A stretch of 64,000 nucleotides of DNA from Paenarthrobacter sp. GOM3 (GTDB lineage Bacteria; Actinomycetota; Actinomycetes; Actinomycetales; Micrococcaceae): the NCBI RefSeq assembly GCF_018215265.2, contig NZ_CP136562.1, forward strand, positions 2,356,001-2,420,000, in the 5' to 3' direction. Positions within the stretch are counted from its first letter, which is position 1. Each line of letters opens with the position of its first letter. The position numbers were made by a program, and so were the translations under genes. Shown here piece after piece: positions 17,621 through 25,895 of this stretch. Under the pieces are notes generated by a model that saw only the letters and a program-made list of their open reading frames with translations, was not told the DNA's origin and did no database searches.

Positions 17621-18364
17621 TTGCGTGTCCTGACGATCATTCCCACCTACAACGAGCTCGAATCGCTCCCCAAGACCCTCGGGCGCCTCCGCGCGGCAGT
17701 TCCCGATTCCGATGTCCTGGTGGTTGACGACAACAGCCCTGATGGCACGGGACAGTTGGCCGACGGCTTCGCCGCGGAGGACAGCAACGTCCACGTCCTG
17801 CATCGGAAGGGCAAGGAAGGCCTCGGGGCCGCCTACATCGCGGGCTTCAAGTGGGGACTCGCTGCCGGTTACGACGTCCTGGTCGAAATGGACGCCGACG
17901 GTTCCCACCAGCCGGAGCAACTTCCCCTTCTCCTGGAAGCCGTCAAAGACGGAGCGGACCTGGCCATGGGTTCCCGCTGGGTGGAAGGCGGAAGTGTCGT
18001 CAACTGGCCGCTCTACCGTCAAGCCATCTCCCGGGTCGGCAGCACGTATGCCCGCATCATGCTGGGCGTCAAAATCAAGGACGTCACCGGTGGCTACCGC
18101 GCGTTCCGTCGCAGCACGCTGGAAGCGCTGAACCTGGACGAAGTCGAGTCGGTTGGCTATGGCTTCCAGGTCGACCTTGCCTGGCGGGTAGCCAAGCTGG
18201 GCCTGCGCATCGAGGAGCGCCCCATCACGTTCGTGGAGCGCGAACTCGGCGCCTCCAAGATGAGCGGCAACATTGTGGTTGAGGCCATGATCAACGTCAC
18301 CAGGTGGGGGCTGGCCGCACGCTGGGCAAAGCTCACCCGGAAGTCGCCGGCGGTCGCCAAGTAA
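17621..18364 (+). CDS. Polyprenol monophosphomannose synthase (GT2)
   Basis: Transfers mannose from GDP-mannose to polyprenyl phosphate, supplying lipid-linked mannose for lipoglycans and protein mannosylation. The 247-aa protein is a GT-A family 2 enzyme: IIPTYNE at the N-terminus, VVDDNSPDGTG, and the DAD metal-binding motif in VEMDADGSHQPEQLP. SRWVEGGSVVNWPLYR and VTGGYRAFRR are typical of Dpm1/Ppm catalytic domains. There are no membrane segments and no fused acyltransferase domain. The start is TTG at 17621, with AAGGAAAGG 11 nt upstream. Confidence 0.9.
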   Translation: MRVLTIIPTYNELESLPKTLGRLRAAVPDSDVLVVDDNSPDGTGQLADGFAAEDSNVHVLHRKGKEGLGAAYIAGFKWGLAAGYDVLVEMDADGSHQPEQLPLLLEAVKDGADLAMGSRWVEGGSVVNWPLYRQAISRVGSTYARIMLGVKIKDVTGGYRAFRRSTLEALNLDEVESVGYGFQVDLAWRVAKLGLRIEERPITFVERELGASKMSGNIVVEAMINVTRWGLAARWAKLTRKSPAVAK

Positions 18365-18379
18365 CCGCCACAACACACC

Positions 18380-18426
18380 AAAAAGGCCGGCTCCGATTTC
18401 CCTGCGGGAATCGGAGCCGGCCTTTG
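18380..18426. terminator. Bidirectional terminator between mannosyltransferase gene and rbpA
   Basis: A 17-bp perfect stem, AAAGGCCGGCTCCGATT (18382-18398) with its complement at 18409-18425, 10-nt loop. A-rich on one side and T-rich on the other, it serves both convergent genes. Confidence 0.85.
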
Positions 18427-18440
18427 GCGTATCTGGCTTG

Positions 18441-18788
18441 CTATGCGGAGCGGCGTTCTCCACGGCGCTCACGCAGAATGTTCAAACGATCCTCAAGGAT
18501 CTGCTCCAGCTCGGGAAGGCTGCGGCGCTCGAGGAGCATATCCCAGTGCGTGCGGACAGCTTTCTCGTTGGCATCCACGGGACGCTCGCCATCAACCAGG
18601 AGTGCTTCCTTGCCGGTCTTGGAAACCCAAACCGGGGGGATCTCGGCTTCGGAGGAGAAGGTCACGAAGACCTGCTCTCCATCTTCGCAACGGTACTCGA
18701 CCCGCTGGCGCGGTGCCGGCTCAACACCGGATTCAGTTTCCATGCTTTGGGCGCCAAGACGCATACCCCGCAGGCTGCGATCGCTCAT
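18441..18788 (-). CDS. rbpA: RNA polymerase-binding protein RbpA
   Basis: Actinobacterial RNA polymerase accessory protein that binds the principal sigma factor and stabilises the open complex. Length is 115 aa. The N-terminal tail carries LRGMRLGAQSMETE, the central part EYRCEDGEQVFVTFS is the RbpA core domain, and the C-terminus ERRSLPELEQILEDRLNILR is the sigma-interacting helix. The ribosome site GAGGGAG precedes ATG 18788. Upstream is a SigH/SigR-type promoter, described separately. Confidence 0.97.
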   Translation of the reverse strand: MSDRSLRGMRLGAQSMETESGVEPAPRQRVEYRCEDGEQVFVTFSSEAEIPPVWVSKTGKEALLVDGERPVDANEKAVRTHWDMLLERRSLPELEQILEDRLNILRERRGERRSA

Positions 18789-18892
18789 GATTACTCCCTC
18801 TGTCTGTTCGCGGAGCAGTAACCCCGCGCTAGCCGTAAGCCGTTTTCACGATCCTTACGGACTACTTCTGCACACCTTGCATCACTAATTGC

Positions 18893-18918
18893 AACGCCTG
18901 GCCAAGCTTTTATGTTCC
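18893..18918 (-). promoter_or_regulatory. SigH/SigR-type ECF promoter of rbpA
   Basis: Read on the minus strand, GGAACA, 16 bp, then CGTT: GGAAC at 18918-18914 and GTT at 18895-18893, 18 bp apart. This matches the GGAAC/GGAAT-N18-GTT consensus of the thiol-stress sigma factors SigH (mycobacteria) and SigR (Streptomyces). It would start transcription about 100 nt before the rbpA ATG. In Streptomyces rbpA belongs to the SigR regulon, which supports the call. Confidence 0.7.
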
Positions 18919-18949
18919 ATCCGCGCTGAACCAGCCGGACAAATATCCC

Positions 18950-18979
18950 ATTATACGCGGATCGGCGCCCTGTACTCAA
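18950..18979 (-). promoter_or_regulatory. Second, vegetative-type promoter of rbpA
   Basis: Minus-strand TTGAGT (18979-18974), 18-bp spacer, TATAAT (18955-18950). A good -10 and a partial -35 suggest constitutive expression in addition to the stress promoter. Confidence 0.5.
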
Positions 18980-18991
18980 AAGGGCCCCAAA

Positions 18992-19032
18992 CGCAACGAG
19001 CGGCCAGCCGCTGGGGCTGGCCGCTCATTGCG
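18992..19032 (-). terminator. Terminator of the SPFH gene
   Basis: Long hairpin: CGCAACGAGCGGCCAGCC (18992-19009) pairs with 19015-19032 with one mismatch region. On the minus strand it is followed by TTTGGGG and TTTT further on, just past the SPFH stop. Confidence 0.7.
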
Positions 19033-19055
19033 TCTTGGCGCTGATTCAGCCGGGC

Positions 19056-20033
19056 TTACTCAGCTGGCCGGGTCGGCGCCACCGGTGCGGGTTCGGTGGA
19101 CTTCGCTGTTTCGTTGCCGCCAAAAAGGCCGGCTACGGGGGACTCTCCCGTGGTGCCCCCGAGGGCACCGCCGATTCCCTTGAGCGCCTCGCCGACTTCG
19201 CTGGGAATGATCCACAGCTTGTTCGAACTGCCCTCGGCAAGCTTGGGAAGCGTCTGCAGGTATTGGTATGCCAGCAGCTTTTGGTCCGGGTTGCCCTTGT
19301 GTATAGCGTCGAACACCTTCTGGATGGCCTGGGCTTCACCGTCAGCACGGAGGATGGCTGCTTTCGCGTCACCTTCAGCGGCGAGGATCGCAGCTTGGCG
19401 CTGGCCTTCCGCCGTGAGGATCTGCGACTGCTTGGTTCCCTCGGCGGTCAGGATGGCCGCACGACGGTCGCGTTCTGCACGCATCTGCTTCTCCATCGAA
19501 TCCTGGATGGAGTGGGGCGGATCAATTGCCTTGAGCTCGACCCGGGAAACGCGGATTCCCCAGCGGCCCGTTGCTTCGTCCAGCACGCCACGGAGTTGGC
19601 CGTTGATCTGGTCGCGGGACGTCAGGGCCTCTTCGAGGTTGAGCCCACCCACCACGTTACGCAGCGTGGTTGTCGTCAGCTGCTCTACGGCCTGGATGTA
19701 GTTGGCGATTTCGTAGGTAGCCGCCCTGGGATCGGTGACCTGGAAGTACACCACGGTGTCGATCGAGACCACCAGGTTGTCTTCGGTGATGACCGGCTGT
19801 GGCGGGAACGACACGACCTGCTCGCGCAGGTCAAGCAACGGCAGGAGCCGGTCGACGAACGGGATCAGGATGGTGAGTCCCGGATTAAGCGTGCGCTGGT
19901 ACTTACCGAGCCGTTCAACGACGCCGGCGCGCGCCTGCGGGATGATCCTTACCGAGCGGACCAACACTATGATCACAAATATGACGAGAACAATCAGCAC
20001 AATTGCTGCTGCTGTTCCTCCTAAGCCGTCCAT
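19056..20033 (-). CDS. SPFH/stomatin (band 7) membrane protein
   Basis: Membrane scaffold protein of the stomatin/prohibitin/flotillin family (325 aa). The ATG at 20033 has AAGGAG 5 nt upstream and is preferred over an in-frame start at 20102. One N-terminal transmembrane helix, about residues 6-26, is followed by the SPFH domain starting RIIPQARAGVVERLGKY. A coiled coil rich in AEG repeats (TAEGTKQSQILTAEGQRQ) mediates oligomerisation. The C-terminus is Pro/Ala-rich. It is paired with an NfeD gene 91 bp upstream, the usual partner of bacterial stomatins. Confidence 0.93.
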   Translation of the reverse strand: MDGLGGTAAAIVLIVLVIFVIIVLVRSVRIIPQARAGVVERLGKYQRTLNPGLTILIPFVDRLLPLLDLREQVVSFPPQPVITEDNLVVSIDTVVYFQVTDPRAATYEIANYIQAVEQLTTTTLRNVVGGLNLEEALTSRDQINGQLRGVLDEATGRWGIRVSRVELKAIDPPHSIQDSMEKQMRAERDRRAAILTAEGTKQSQILTAEGQRQAAILAAEGDAKAAILRADGEAQAIQKVFDAIHKGNPDQKLLAYQYLQTLPKLAEGSSNKLWIIPSEVGEALKGIGGALGGTTGESPVAGLFGGNETAKSTEPAPVAPTRPAE

Positions 20034-20124
20034 ACATCTCCTTCGTTCCCCAATTGCGTGGTTTGATGCCGCTGTGCACGGGCGGGCTCTCCCGCCCGGC
20101 AACCGACTGGATTAACGCCGCACC

Positions 20125-20586
20125 TTAGTGCGGGCTGTTTTCTGCGGACGAGGTGACTACCGCCGTCGCGCCGTCAATCCTGGTGACTTGGACTGTTGCT
20201 CCGGCGTCCAGGGTGCCCGCAGCGCTGCGGGCCGTCCACACGTCGCCGCCAATTTTGACGAGTCCACTAGTGCCGGTAACGGCTTCAATGACCAGCGCCG
20301 ACTGTCCGATCAGGCGGTCGATGTTGGAACGTTGCTCTTCAGGACCTTTGTGGAGGTGTTTGAGGGCGACGGGTCGGAGGAAGACGATCATCAAGAGGGA
20401 AACCACGCAGAAGATGACGATTTGCAGCCAGAATTCCGCTCCGGCGAAGTCGGCGATCAGGCCGGCAAGGGCCCCGCCGCCCAGCATGATGAAGAAGAGG
20501 TCGAGAGTCAGCATCTCCACCACTGCAAACGCGAGGAACACGGTGAGCCACAGTGCCCACCAATTCTCGCCGAGCCATTCGAACAT
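20125..20586 (-). CDS. NfeD family membrane protein
   Basis: Partner of the SPFH protein (153 aa). ATG 20586 is preceded by AAGGGGG. Three or four hydrophobic segments (WWALWLTVFLAFAVVEML, FFIMLGGGALAGLIADF, IVIFCVVSLLMIVFLRPV) are followed by an OB-fold domain in the last 70 residues (GLVKIGGDVWTARSAAG, ATVQVTRIDGATAVV). This is the short NfeD type without the protease domain. It is encoded first, then the SPFH gene, in a likely two-gene operon for membrane microdomain organisation. Confidence 0.88.
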   Translation of the reverse strand: MFEWLGENWWALWLTVFLAFAVVEMLTLDLFFIMLGGGALAGLIADFAGAEFWLQIVIFCVVSLLMIVFLRPVALKHLHKGPEEQRSNIDRLIGQSALVIEAVTGTSGLVKIGGDVWTARSAAGTLDAGATVQVTRIDGATAVVTSSAENSPH

Positions 20587-20667
20587 CGGTTCCCCCTTGG
20601 TCCCGGATCCCCTCAAAAGGGATCACAGTCGCTGTTCTTCCATCCTAGCCCGACGTGCCGTCCCACG

Positions 20668-21510
20668 TCAGGACACGGTGAATACGCTGATCCGGAACAT
20701 CGCTGTGGCGGAAACGGAACCGTCGAAAGCGGCCAATTCAGCCAACTGCCCGGCGTTCAAATGGTGCCCCGCCGGTCCCATAAATGCGAGGTCCGCCATC
20801 TCCGGGCCGCGCAGCGTCAGGGAGATATCCAGGTCCGCACTGGACGTTGATGTGAAATGCCCACGCATGGACTCGGCGAGGCGTTCCGCTTTGCCTTCCT
20901 CGATGGCGAGCATGCCCGTGCGTTCGGCGATCCCGGCCAGGTGGCGCGGCCGTGGGATCACTACCAACAGCGTCCCCCCGGGACGAAGGACTCGGGCGAA
21001 CTCCGCCGGATTCCGCGGGGCAAAGACCACCATGACGGCATCCACGGTGCCGTCCGCCAGCGGCAAGGGACGCCAAATGTCCCAGACGAGGTTGGCCGCC
21101 TCCGGATTCAGCCGGGCAGCCCGCCGAAGGGCGAACTTGGAGATGTCCAGGGCTACGGCCGAAGCGCCGGACCGCTGCATGGCCTGGTGCAGATAGTGGC
21201 CTGTTCCCGTACCAGCGTCAAGGATGAGGGAGTCCGGCCCGTGGAGCACCGCACTCACTGACTCCGCGACTGCCCCGGCAAGGTCGTCATAGTGTCCCGC
21301 GTCGAGGAAGCGGTGCCGCGCTGCAACCATCGCGGCGGAATCGGCTTCGAATACCGTGCCCTTGCCGGTCAGCAGGTTGAAGTAGCCCTGACGTGCCGCA
21401 TCGAAAAGGTGCCCCGAATCGCAGGAAAGTGTCCGCTGCTGCTTCTCCAGGAGCCGTAACGCCCCACGGCAGACAGGACAGCGAAGGGCCGCGACAGCAT
21501 CAGGCAACAT
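20668..21510 (-). CDS. RlmA-type 23S rRNA (guanine-N1) methyltransferase
   Basis: 280-aa class I methyltransferase. The N-terminus carries a zinc site CPVC...C..GH (residues about 10-35) followed by ARQGYFNLL, the hallmark of the RlmA family. The SAM-binding motif is LILDAGTGTGHYL, and VVFAPRNPAEFARVLRPGG is motif IV/V. RlmA(I) modifies G745, and RlmA(II)/TlrB modifies G748 and can affect macrolide sensitivity; I cannot tell which applies. The start ATG 21510 follows TAGGAT by 7 nt, so it is leaderless. Confidence 0.85.
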   Translation of the reverse strand: MLPDAVAALRCPVCRGALRLLEKQQRTLSCDSGHLFDAARQGYFNLLTGKGTVFEADSAAMVAARHRFLDAGHYDDLAGAVAESVSAVLHGPDSLILDAGTGTGHYLHQAMQRSGASAVALDISKFALRRAARLNPEAANLVWDIWRPLPLADGTVDAVMVVFAPRNPAEFARVLRPGGTLLVVIPRPRHLAGIAERTGMLAIEEGKAERLAESMRGHFTSTSSADLDISLTLRGPEMADLAFMGPAGHHLNAGQLAELAAFDGSVSATAMFRISVFTVS

Positions 21511-21517
21511 GGCTCCA

Positions 21518-21572
21518 ATCCTACGGTGGGACGGAGTGTCTGGTGCCCTCGCCGCAACCGTCGGGCTAGGCT
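21518..21572. promoter_or_regulatory. Divergent leaderless promoters, rlmA-like and S9 peptidase genes
   Basis: Minus strand: TAGGAT (21523-21518) 7 nt before ATG 21510. Plus strand: TAGGCT (21567-21572) 7 nt before GTG 21580. The whole intergenic region is only 69 bp and both genes lack a ribosome site. Confidence 0.5.
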
Positions 21573-21579
21573 CACCAAC

Positions 21580-23595
21580 GTGAAACCCGAGCAACTGCCC
21601 TTGCTGAACTCCGTGTCCGCGCCCGCCATCCACCCTGATGGCAGCAAAGCCGTCGTGTCTGTCACCAGGCCAGACTTCGACGCGGACAGCTACGTCGGCC
21701 AGCTCTGGACGGTCCCCTTGGACAGCACCAAACATTCGCGTCGGATCTCCCGCGGGTTCCGTGACACCTCCCCGGCGTTCTCGCCCGACGGACTGGTCCT
21801 GGCCTTCATCCGCACCGAACCCGACGGTAAACCGCAACTCTTCGTTGTGGAAGCCGCCGGCGGGGAGCCCCAGCGGATCACGGACCAACAGCTGGGTGTC
21901 TCAGGCTTCAAGTGGGCGCCGGACTCCCACCGTATTGCCTTCACCTCGCGCGTACCGGAGCAGGGGCGCTACGGAACGGTCGACGGCGTCAGTTCCGGAA
22001 CCGAGGACGCCCGCCTGGTCACTGCCAACCAATACAGGATGAACGGGCTCGGCTACACCGCTGACCAGCGCCAGCAACTGTTCATCTTGGAGGTACCGGA
22101 GCTGGGCGGCGAACCGGCCGTCACCCCGCGAGGCAGGGCCGCGCACGAACAGCCGAAGCCTCCATCCATGGGAATTCCAGCGGCAAAGCAGCTCACGTTC
22201 GGCGATTCCGACCATGAGTCCCCGTGCTTCTCCGCCGACGGCAGGGAGCTCTACTTCGTGGCGGCCCTCCATGAAGGGCACGACGACGACCTTGTCACCT
22301 CCGTCTACCGGATCGCCACCGACGGCGGCCAGCCGACCGCCGTCGAACCTTCCAACGCCGGACGCCAAACCGTGACGGACGTCCTCGCGTCCGCCGATGG
22401 GAAGTGGCTGTTCTATCTTGCGCAGGATATGGGTAGCACGGGCCGGGACTTCGTCGCGCGGAACACCGTGCTCCATGTCATGCCCGTCGGTGGGGGAGAG
22501 GCAGTAGCCCTGACCGACGTCGAACATTTGGATGTGTCAGGACCAATGGAACCCAGTGGTCCCGACAGCGTGCTGGTTCTCAACACCGCACTGGGCAGCG
22601 TCGAACTTCTGGAAGTGACCGCAGAGGGCGATATCACTCCGCTGGTGCACGGGGCCAGGGTAGTCATTGGCGCCACAGTGGCTGCCAACGGCGAAATCGC
22701 GGTCAGCTTCTCCGACGCCGCCACAGTGGGTGACGTTGCCACATTGGAACGTGGTGAAATCCGGCTCCTCACAGACTTCTCGGCCGCACTCCGGAACGAC
22801 TCACAGGTCATTGAGCCCAGGGAATTCGAGGCGCCCTCCGGTGACGGGCACCCTGTCCAAGGTTGGGTGGTGCTGCCGGACGGGCCCGGCCCACATCCGG
22901 TCCTCCTCACCATCCACGGCGGCCCGTTTGCCCAGTACACCGGAGCCTTCTTCGACGAAGCGCAGGTTTATGCCGCTGCAGGATACGCGGTGGTGATGTG
23001 CAACCCGCGCGGTTCGTCCGGCTACGGGCAAGCCCACGGTCGTGCAATCAAAGAACGCATGGGCACTGTGGATATGCAGGACGTCCTCGCGTTCCTTGAC
23101 GCCGCCCTGGCGGGCTTCGGCGCGCTGGATAAGGACCGCGTGGGAATCATGGGCGGCTCATATGGCGGTTACCTGACCGCATGGACCATCGCGCATGACC
23201 ACCGGTTCAAGGCCGCGATCGTTGAGCGGGGTTTCCTTGACCCTGTCAGCTTCGCCGGTTCCTCCGACATTGGTTGGTTCTTCGGCGCCGAATACACCGG
23301 CGGGACGGCCGCCCAGATGGCGTCGCAAAGCCCCATGGCTGTTGTCGCCGACGTCGAAACACCCACCCTTGTGGTGCACAGCGAGAATGATCTTCGTTGC
23401 CCGATTGAGCAGGGACAGCGGTACTACTCGCGGCTCAAGGCGCAAGGTGTGGAAACAGCTTTGCTGGTCTTCCCTGGCGAGGATCACGAACTGTCCCGTT
23501 CCGGCACCCCGCATCATCGGAAGCAGCGCTTCGACCACATACTTCGCTGGTGGGCTCGGTACCTTCCCACGGCTTCCAATCACTTGGCGGCATAG
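21580..23595 (+). CDS. S9 family prolyl oligopeptidase-type peptidase
   Basis: Serine peptidase of 671 aa with an N-terminal beta-propeller (WD40/TolB-like repeats such as SPAFSPDGLVLAFIR and KWAPDSHRIAFTS) and a C-terminal alpha/beta-hydrolase domain. The catalytic triad is Ser527 in GGSYGGY, Asp604 in SENDLRCP and His636 in GEDHELS. It resembles acylaminoacyl peptidase/dipeptidyl peptidases rather than classical prolyl oligopeptidase. No signal peptide, so cytosolic. The GTG start at 21580 is supported by the leaderless -10 box; the upstream in-frame region from 21526 is not expected to be translated. Confidence 0.92.
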   Translation: MKPEQLPLLNSVSAPAIHPDGSKAVVSVTRPDFDADSYVGQLWTVPLDSTKHSRRISRGFRDTSPAFSPDGLVLAFIRTEPDGKPQLFVVEAAGGEPQRITDQQLGVSGFKWAPDSHRIAFTSRVPEQGRYGTVDGVSSGTEDARLVTANQYRMNGLGYTADQRQQLFILEVPELGGEPAVTPRGRAAHEQPKPPSMGIPAAKQLTFGDSDHESPCFSADGRELYFVAALHEGHDDDLVTSVYRIATDGGQPTAVEPSNAGRQTVTDVLASADGKWLFYLAQDMGSTGRDFVARNTVLHVMPVGGGEAVALTDVEHLDVSGPMEPSGPDSVLVLNTALGSVELLEVTAEGDITPLVHGARVVIGATVAANGEIAVSFSDAATVGDVATLERGEIRLLTDFSAALRNDSQVIEPREFEAPSGDGHPVQGWVVLPDGPGPHPVLLTIHGGPFAQYTGAFFDEAQVYAAAGYAVVMCNPRGSSGYGQAHGRAIKERMGTVDMQDVLAFLDAALAGFGALDKDRVGIMGGSYGGYLTAWTIAHDHRFKAAIVERGFLDPVSFAGSSDIGWFFGAEYTGGTAAQMASQSPMAVVADVETPTLVVHSENDLRCPIEQGQRYYSRLKAQGVETALLVFPGEDHELSRSGTPHHRKQRFDHILRWWARYLPTASNHLAA

Positions 23596-23628
23596 AACTT
23601 GTCAGCGGTCGAAGCCCGGCGCCACCAA

Positions 23629-24303
23629 CTAGGGCTGGAAACCGAGGGTCCTGCGCGCGTCATCGATATCCGGGGCGGCCCACCTCGCTGAATGCTCCGC
23701 ATTGCTGGACAGTGACCGTATCTCGGCCCGGTCCAGGTAAAGGGTTCCATGGAGGTGGTCTGTTTCATGTTGCACGATGCGGGCCTGCCAGCCGGAGAAC
23801 CACTCTTCCACGGGCTCGCCGGCCGTATCGGTGTACCGCAACTCGACGTTGCGATGGCGTTTCACGACAGCCTGGTATCCGGCGACAGAAAGGCACCCCT
23901 CGAAGAACGAGGCCGTCTCCAATCCCAGGGGCTTGTACGTCGGGTTGATGATGGCGAAGAACTCCAGCTGCTCCCGGTGCCGCACAGCTGCTGACGCCGG
24001 ATCAACCTCGTATTTGTCCTCAAGGACGGCCAGTTGAAGGGGGATGCCCAACTGCGGAGCAGCCAAGCCCACGCCCGGTGCGTCATGCATGACCTCACGC
24101 ATCCGATCAACCAGTGCCAGCAACTCAACGTCGTCTATCTGGCCATCAAAGGGGGCCGCAACATGGCGCAGGACAGGATGACCCGCCTGGACAATTGTCG
24201 GAAGCCCCTCTGCGTCAAGCAGCCTTCGGACGGCATCCCTGATCTGCGTGGGGTTGAAGTCGGTGGCGGGGCTGGGTGCCTCGGGATGAGGTTGATGCGT
24301 CAT
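23629..24303 (-). CDS. def: Peptide deformylase
   Basis: Removes the formyl group from nascent protein N-termini (224 aa, metal enzyme). The three diagnostic motifs are present: GVGLAAPQ, EGCLS with the metal-binding Cys, and QHETDHLHG with the HExDH metal and catalytic residues. The N-terminal 25 residues are an extension. Start ATG 24303 lies 6 nt after TAGGCT, leaderless. Confidence 0.97.
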   Translation of the reverse strand: MTHQPHPEAPSPATDFNPTQIRDAVRRLLDAEGLPTIVQAGHPVLRHVAAPFDGQIDDVELLALVDRMREVMHDAPGVGLAAPQLGIPLQLAVLEDKYEVDPASAAVRHREQLEFFAIINPTYKPLGLETASFFEGCLSVAGYQAVVKRHRNVELRYTDTAGEPVEEWFSGWQARIVQHETDHLHGTLYLDRAEIRSLSSNAEHSARWAAPDIDDARRTLGFQP

Positions 24304-24309
24304 GCCTTG

Positions 24310-24347
24310 AGCCTAACGCGGAGGTGTCCGCGACGGTGGGCTAGGCT
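24310..24347. promoter_or_regulatory. Divergent leaderless promoters, def and NTF2-like gene
   Basis: TAGGCT occurs on both strands: minus 24315-24310, 6 nt before def ATG 24303; plus 24342-24347, 6 nt before ATG 24354. The two starts are only 50 bp apart, so the -35 regions overlap. Confidence 0.55.
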
Positions 24348-24353
24348 CGACGG

Positions 24354-24761
24354 ATGAGCCATTCCAACCCTTTGGACCATGTACTTGGGTTCGTTAGAAC
24401 CGTTGAAGCCGGCGGCGGGGCTGCTGAACTACGGCCATTCCTCTCCGAGGATTTCACGCTCACCGAGTGGCCACACGCACTGTCCAAATCAGGTTCCACC
24501 CGCAACCTCGCCGAGACGCTGTCCGGGGCGGACCACAGCAAGGATATCGTTGCCAAGCAAACCTTCGAAGTAGTCCGAACCACCTGTCAGGGTGACCGTG
24601 TAGTGCTCGAAATGAATTGGTCGGCCACACTGCTTCTTGACCTTCCCCACTGGGATCGCGGCGACACCATCCGGGCCCGCAGCACCGCCGTCTTCGAGCT
24701 CCGCGACGGGCTCATCATCAGCCAGGACACCTACGACTGCTACTACACGGCTCCGGAATAA
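24354..24761 (+). CDS. NTF2-like (SnoaL-type) fold protein
   Basis: 135-aa protein with the cone-like NTF2 fold pattern: an N-terminal helix (HVLGFVRTVEAGGGAAELRPFLSEDFTLTEWPH), several helices, then beta strands (DRVVLEMNWSATLLLDLP, RARSTAVFELRDGLIISQDTYDCYY). Members of this fold include isomerases, hydrolases and non-enzymatic ligand binders. No specific active site can be assigned. Its stop abuts the end of the convergent monooxygenase gene. Confidence 0.75.
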   Translation: MSHSNPLDHVLGFVRTVEAGGGAAELRPFLSEDFTLTEWPHALSKSGSTRNLAETLSGADHSKDIVAKQTFEVVRTTCQGDRVVLEMNWSATLLLDLPHWDRGDTIRARSTAVFELRDGLIISQDTYDCYYTAPE

Positions 24762-25895
24762 TCAGCGCATGGTGAAGCGCCGCTCCACCAGCGCTGCCAC
24801 AGCAGGAAGCTCCAAGGCCGCAGCAAAAAGCCTGTTTCGGGTGTCCATGACGGCCGGCGGCAGCGGCCTGCCCAGCGCCATGTTCAAACCCGCCTGCCGC
24901 GAAGCCCGTAACGCTGTCCTGCGCCTGGTCACCTCAAACTGTGCAAGCTGTCGCCCAACGTCGTTCCCCATGAGGGAAGCGTGCATTATTGGCGCGAGTT
25001 CCGCCGCGTCCAGCCATCCCAGGTTCATGCCCTGCCCGCCAATCGGACTGATTTCATGGGCGGCGTCACCGAGCAAAACCACCCGTCCGTGAACCATCCT
25101 CCTCGCCAGGCGCGAACGCACCTCGAAGGCGCTGATCATGGTGTTGCTGGTCGCGTCAAGCACCTCGCCCGTCCTGGCGCCCACCAGCCCAGCCAGCCCG
25201 GCCGCCGTCGTGCCTTGATCCGGTTCACCCAACCGCACCACCCACCTGCGCACCCCGCCCGGCAGCGGAAATGACTCCACAATCCCGTCTGGTTCCAAAT
25301 ACAGCACCGCATCGGAGCCATGGCCGGTGGCGTCCGTGAAGTCGCCCATGATGTAGCTGTCCGGGTAGCTGCGCGCCGGCAGTTGCGGCAGGATCTGCCG
25401 GCGAACCGTTGAATGCGCGCCGTCCGCGGCCACCACCAAGCGGGCCGTAAACTCTTCGCCTCCGCCCGGTACAGCCGCCGCCACCCTCACTGCTCCTGAA
25501 GGCTCCTCAACGAGGCGCGTGACCTCCGCCCCGCGGATAATGGCTCCCGGATCGAGCCGCAACACAGCCTCCTCCAGGACCCTTTCGGTGACGGTCTGCG
25601 GTACGGCGAGGATAAACGGAAAGTCGGGATCGCCGGAGAACGGCAGCTCGGCTACACGCTTTCCGCGGCTGTAGGCGAGTCCACGGCGGATGTGAACGCC
25701 AGCCGATGTCAGTTCAGCCGCCACTCCTGCGCGCGCCAGCTGGCCCAGCGCCGGGGGGTGGATGCCGATGGCGCGGGACCGATGGCTCCGGGCGGGCCGC
25801 CGTTCCAGGATCCGGACCGTGTGGCCCTGTTGCAGCAACAACGCGCCCATGAACAAGCCCACGGGTCCGGCGCCCACCACCACAACGTCAAGCAT
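24762..25895 (-). CDS. FAD-dependent monooxygenase of the type III PKS operon
   Basis: 377-aa flavoprotein of the p-hydroxybenzoate hydroxylase/UbiH group. It has the Rossmann motif VVVGAGPVGLFMG at the N-terminus, a VAADGAHSTVRRQ segment (DG motif) and VVLLGDAAHEISPIGGQGMN (GD motif near the C-terminus). ATG 25895 has GGAGGAGG just upstream and overlaps the methyltransferase end by 8 nt, so translation is coupled. In Streptomyces srsABC the matching gene product hydroxylates an alkylresorcinol-type phenolic lipid; a similar job is inferred here. Confidence 0.88.
   Translation of the reverse strand: MLDVVVVGAGPVGLFMGALLLQQGHTVRILERRPARSHRSRAIGIHPPALGQLARAGVAAELTSAGVHIRRGLAYSRGKRVAELPFSGDPDFPFILAVPQTVTERVLEEAVLRLDPGAIIRGAEVTRLVEEPSGAVRVAAAVPGGGEEFTARLVVAADGAHSTVRRQILPQLPARSYPDSYIMGDFTDATGHGSDAVLYLEPDGIVESFPLPGGVRRWVVRLGEPDQGTTAAGLAGLVGARTGEVLDATSNTMISAFEVRSRLARRMVHGRVVLLGDAAHEISPIGGQGMNLGWLDAAELAPIMHASLMGNDVGRQLAQFEVTRRRTALRASRQAGLNMALGRPLPPAVMDTRNRLFAAALELPAVAALVERRFTMR

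Noticed and set aside
18304..18888. Plus-strand frames over rbpA
   Set aside because: rbpA on the minus strand is unmistakable and the plus frames run through the terminator.
20034..20102. Longer N-terminus for the SPFH protein
   Set aside because: ATG 20033 has a perfect AAGGAG site and begins right before the membrane helix; the extension has neither.
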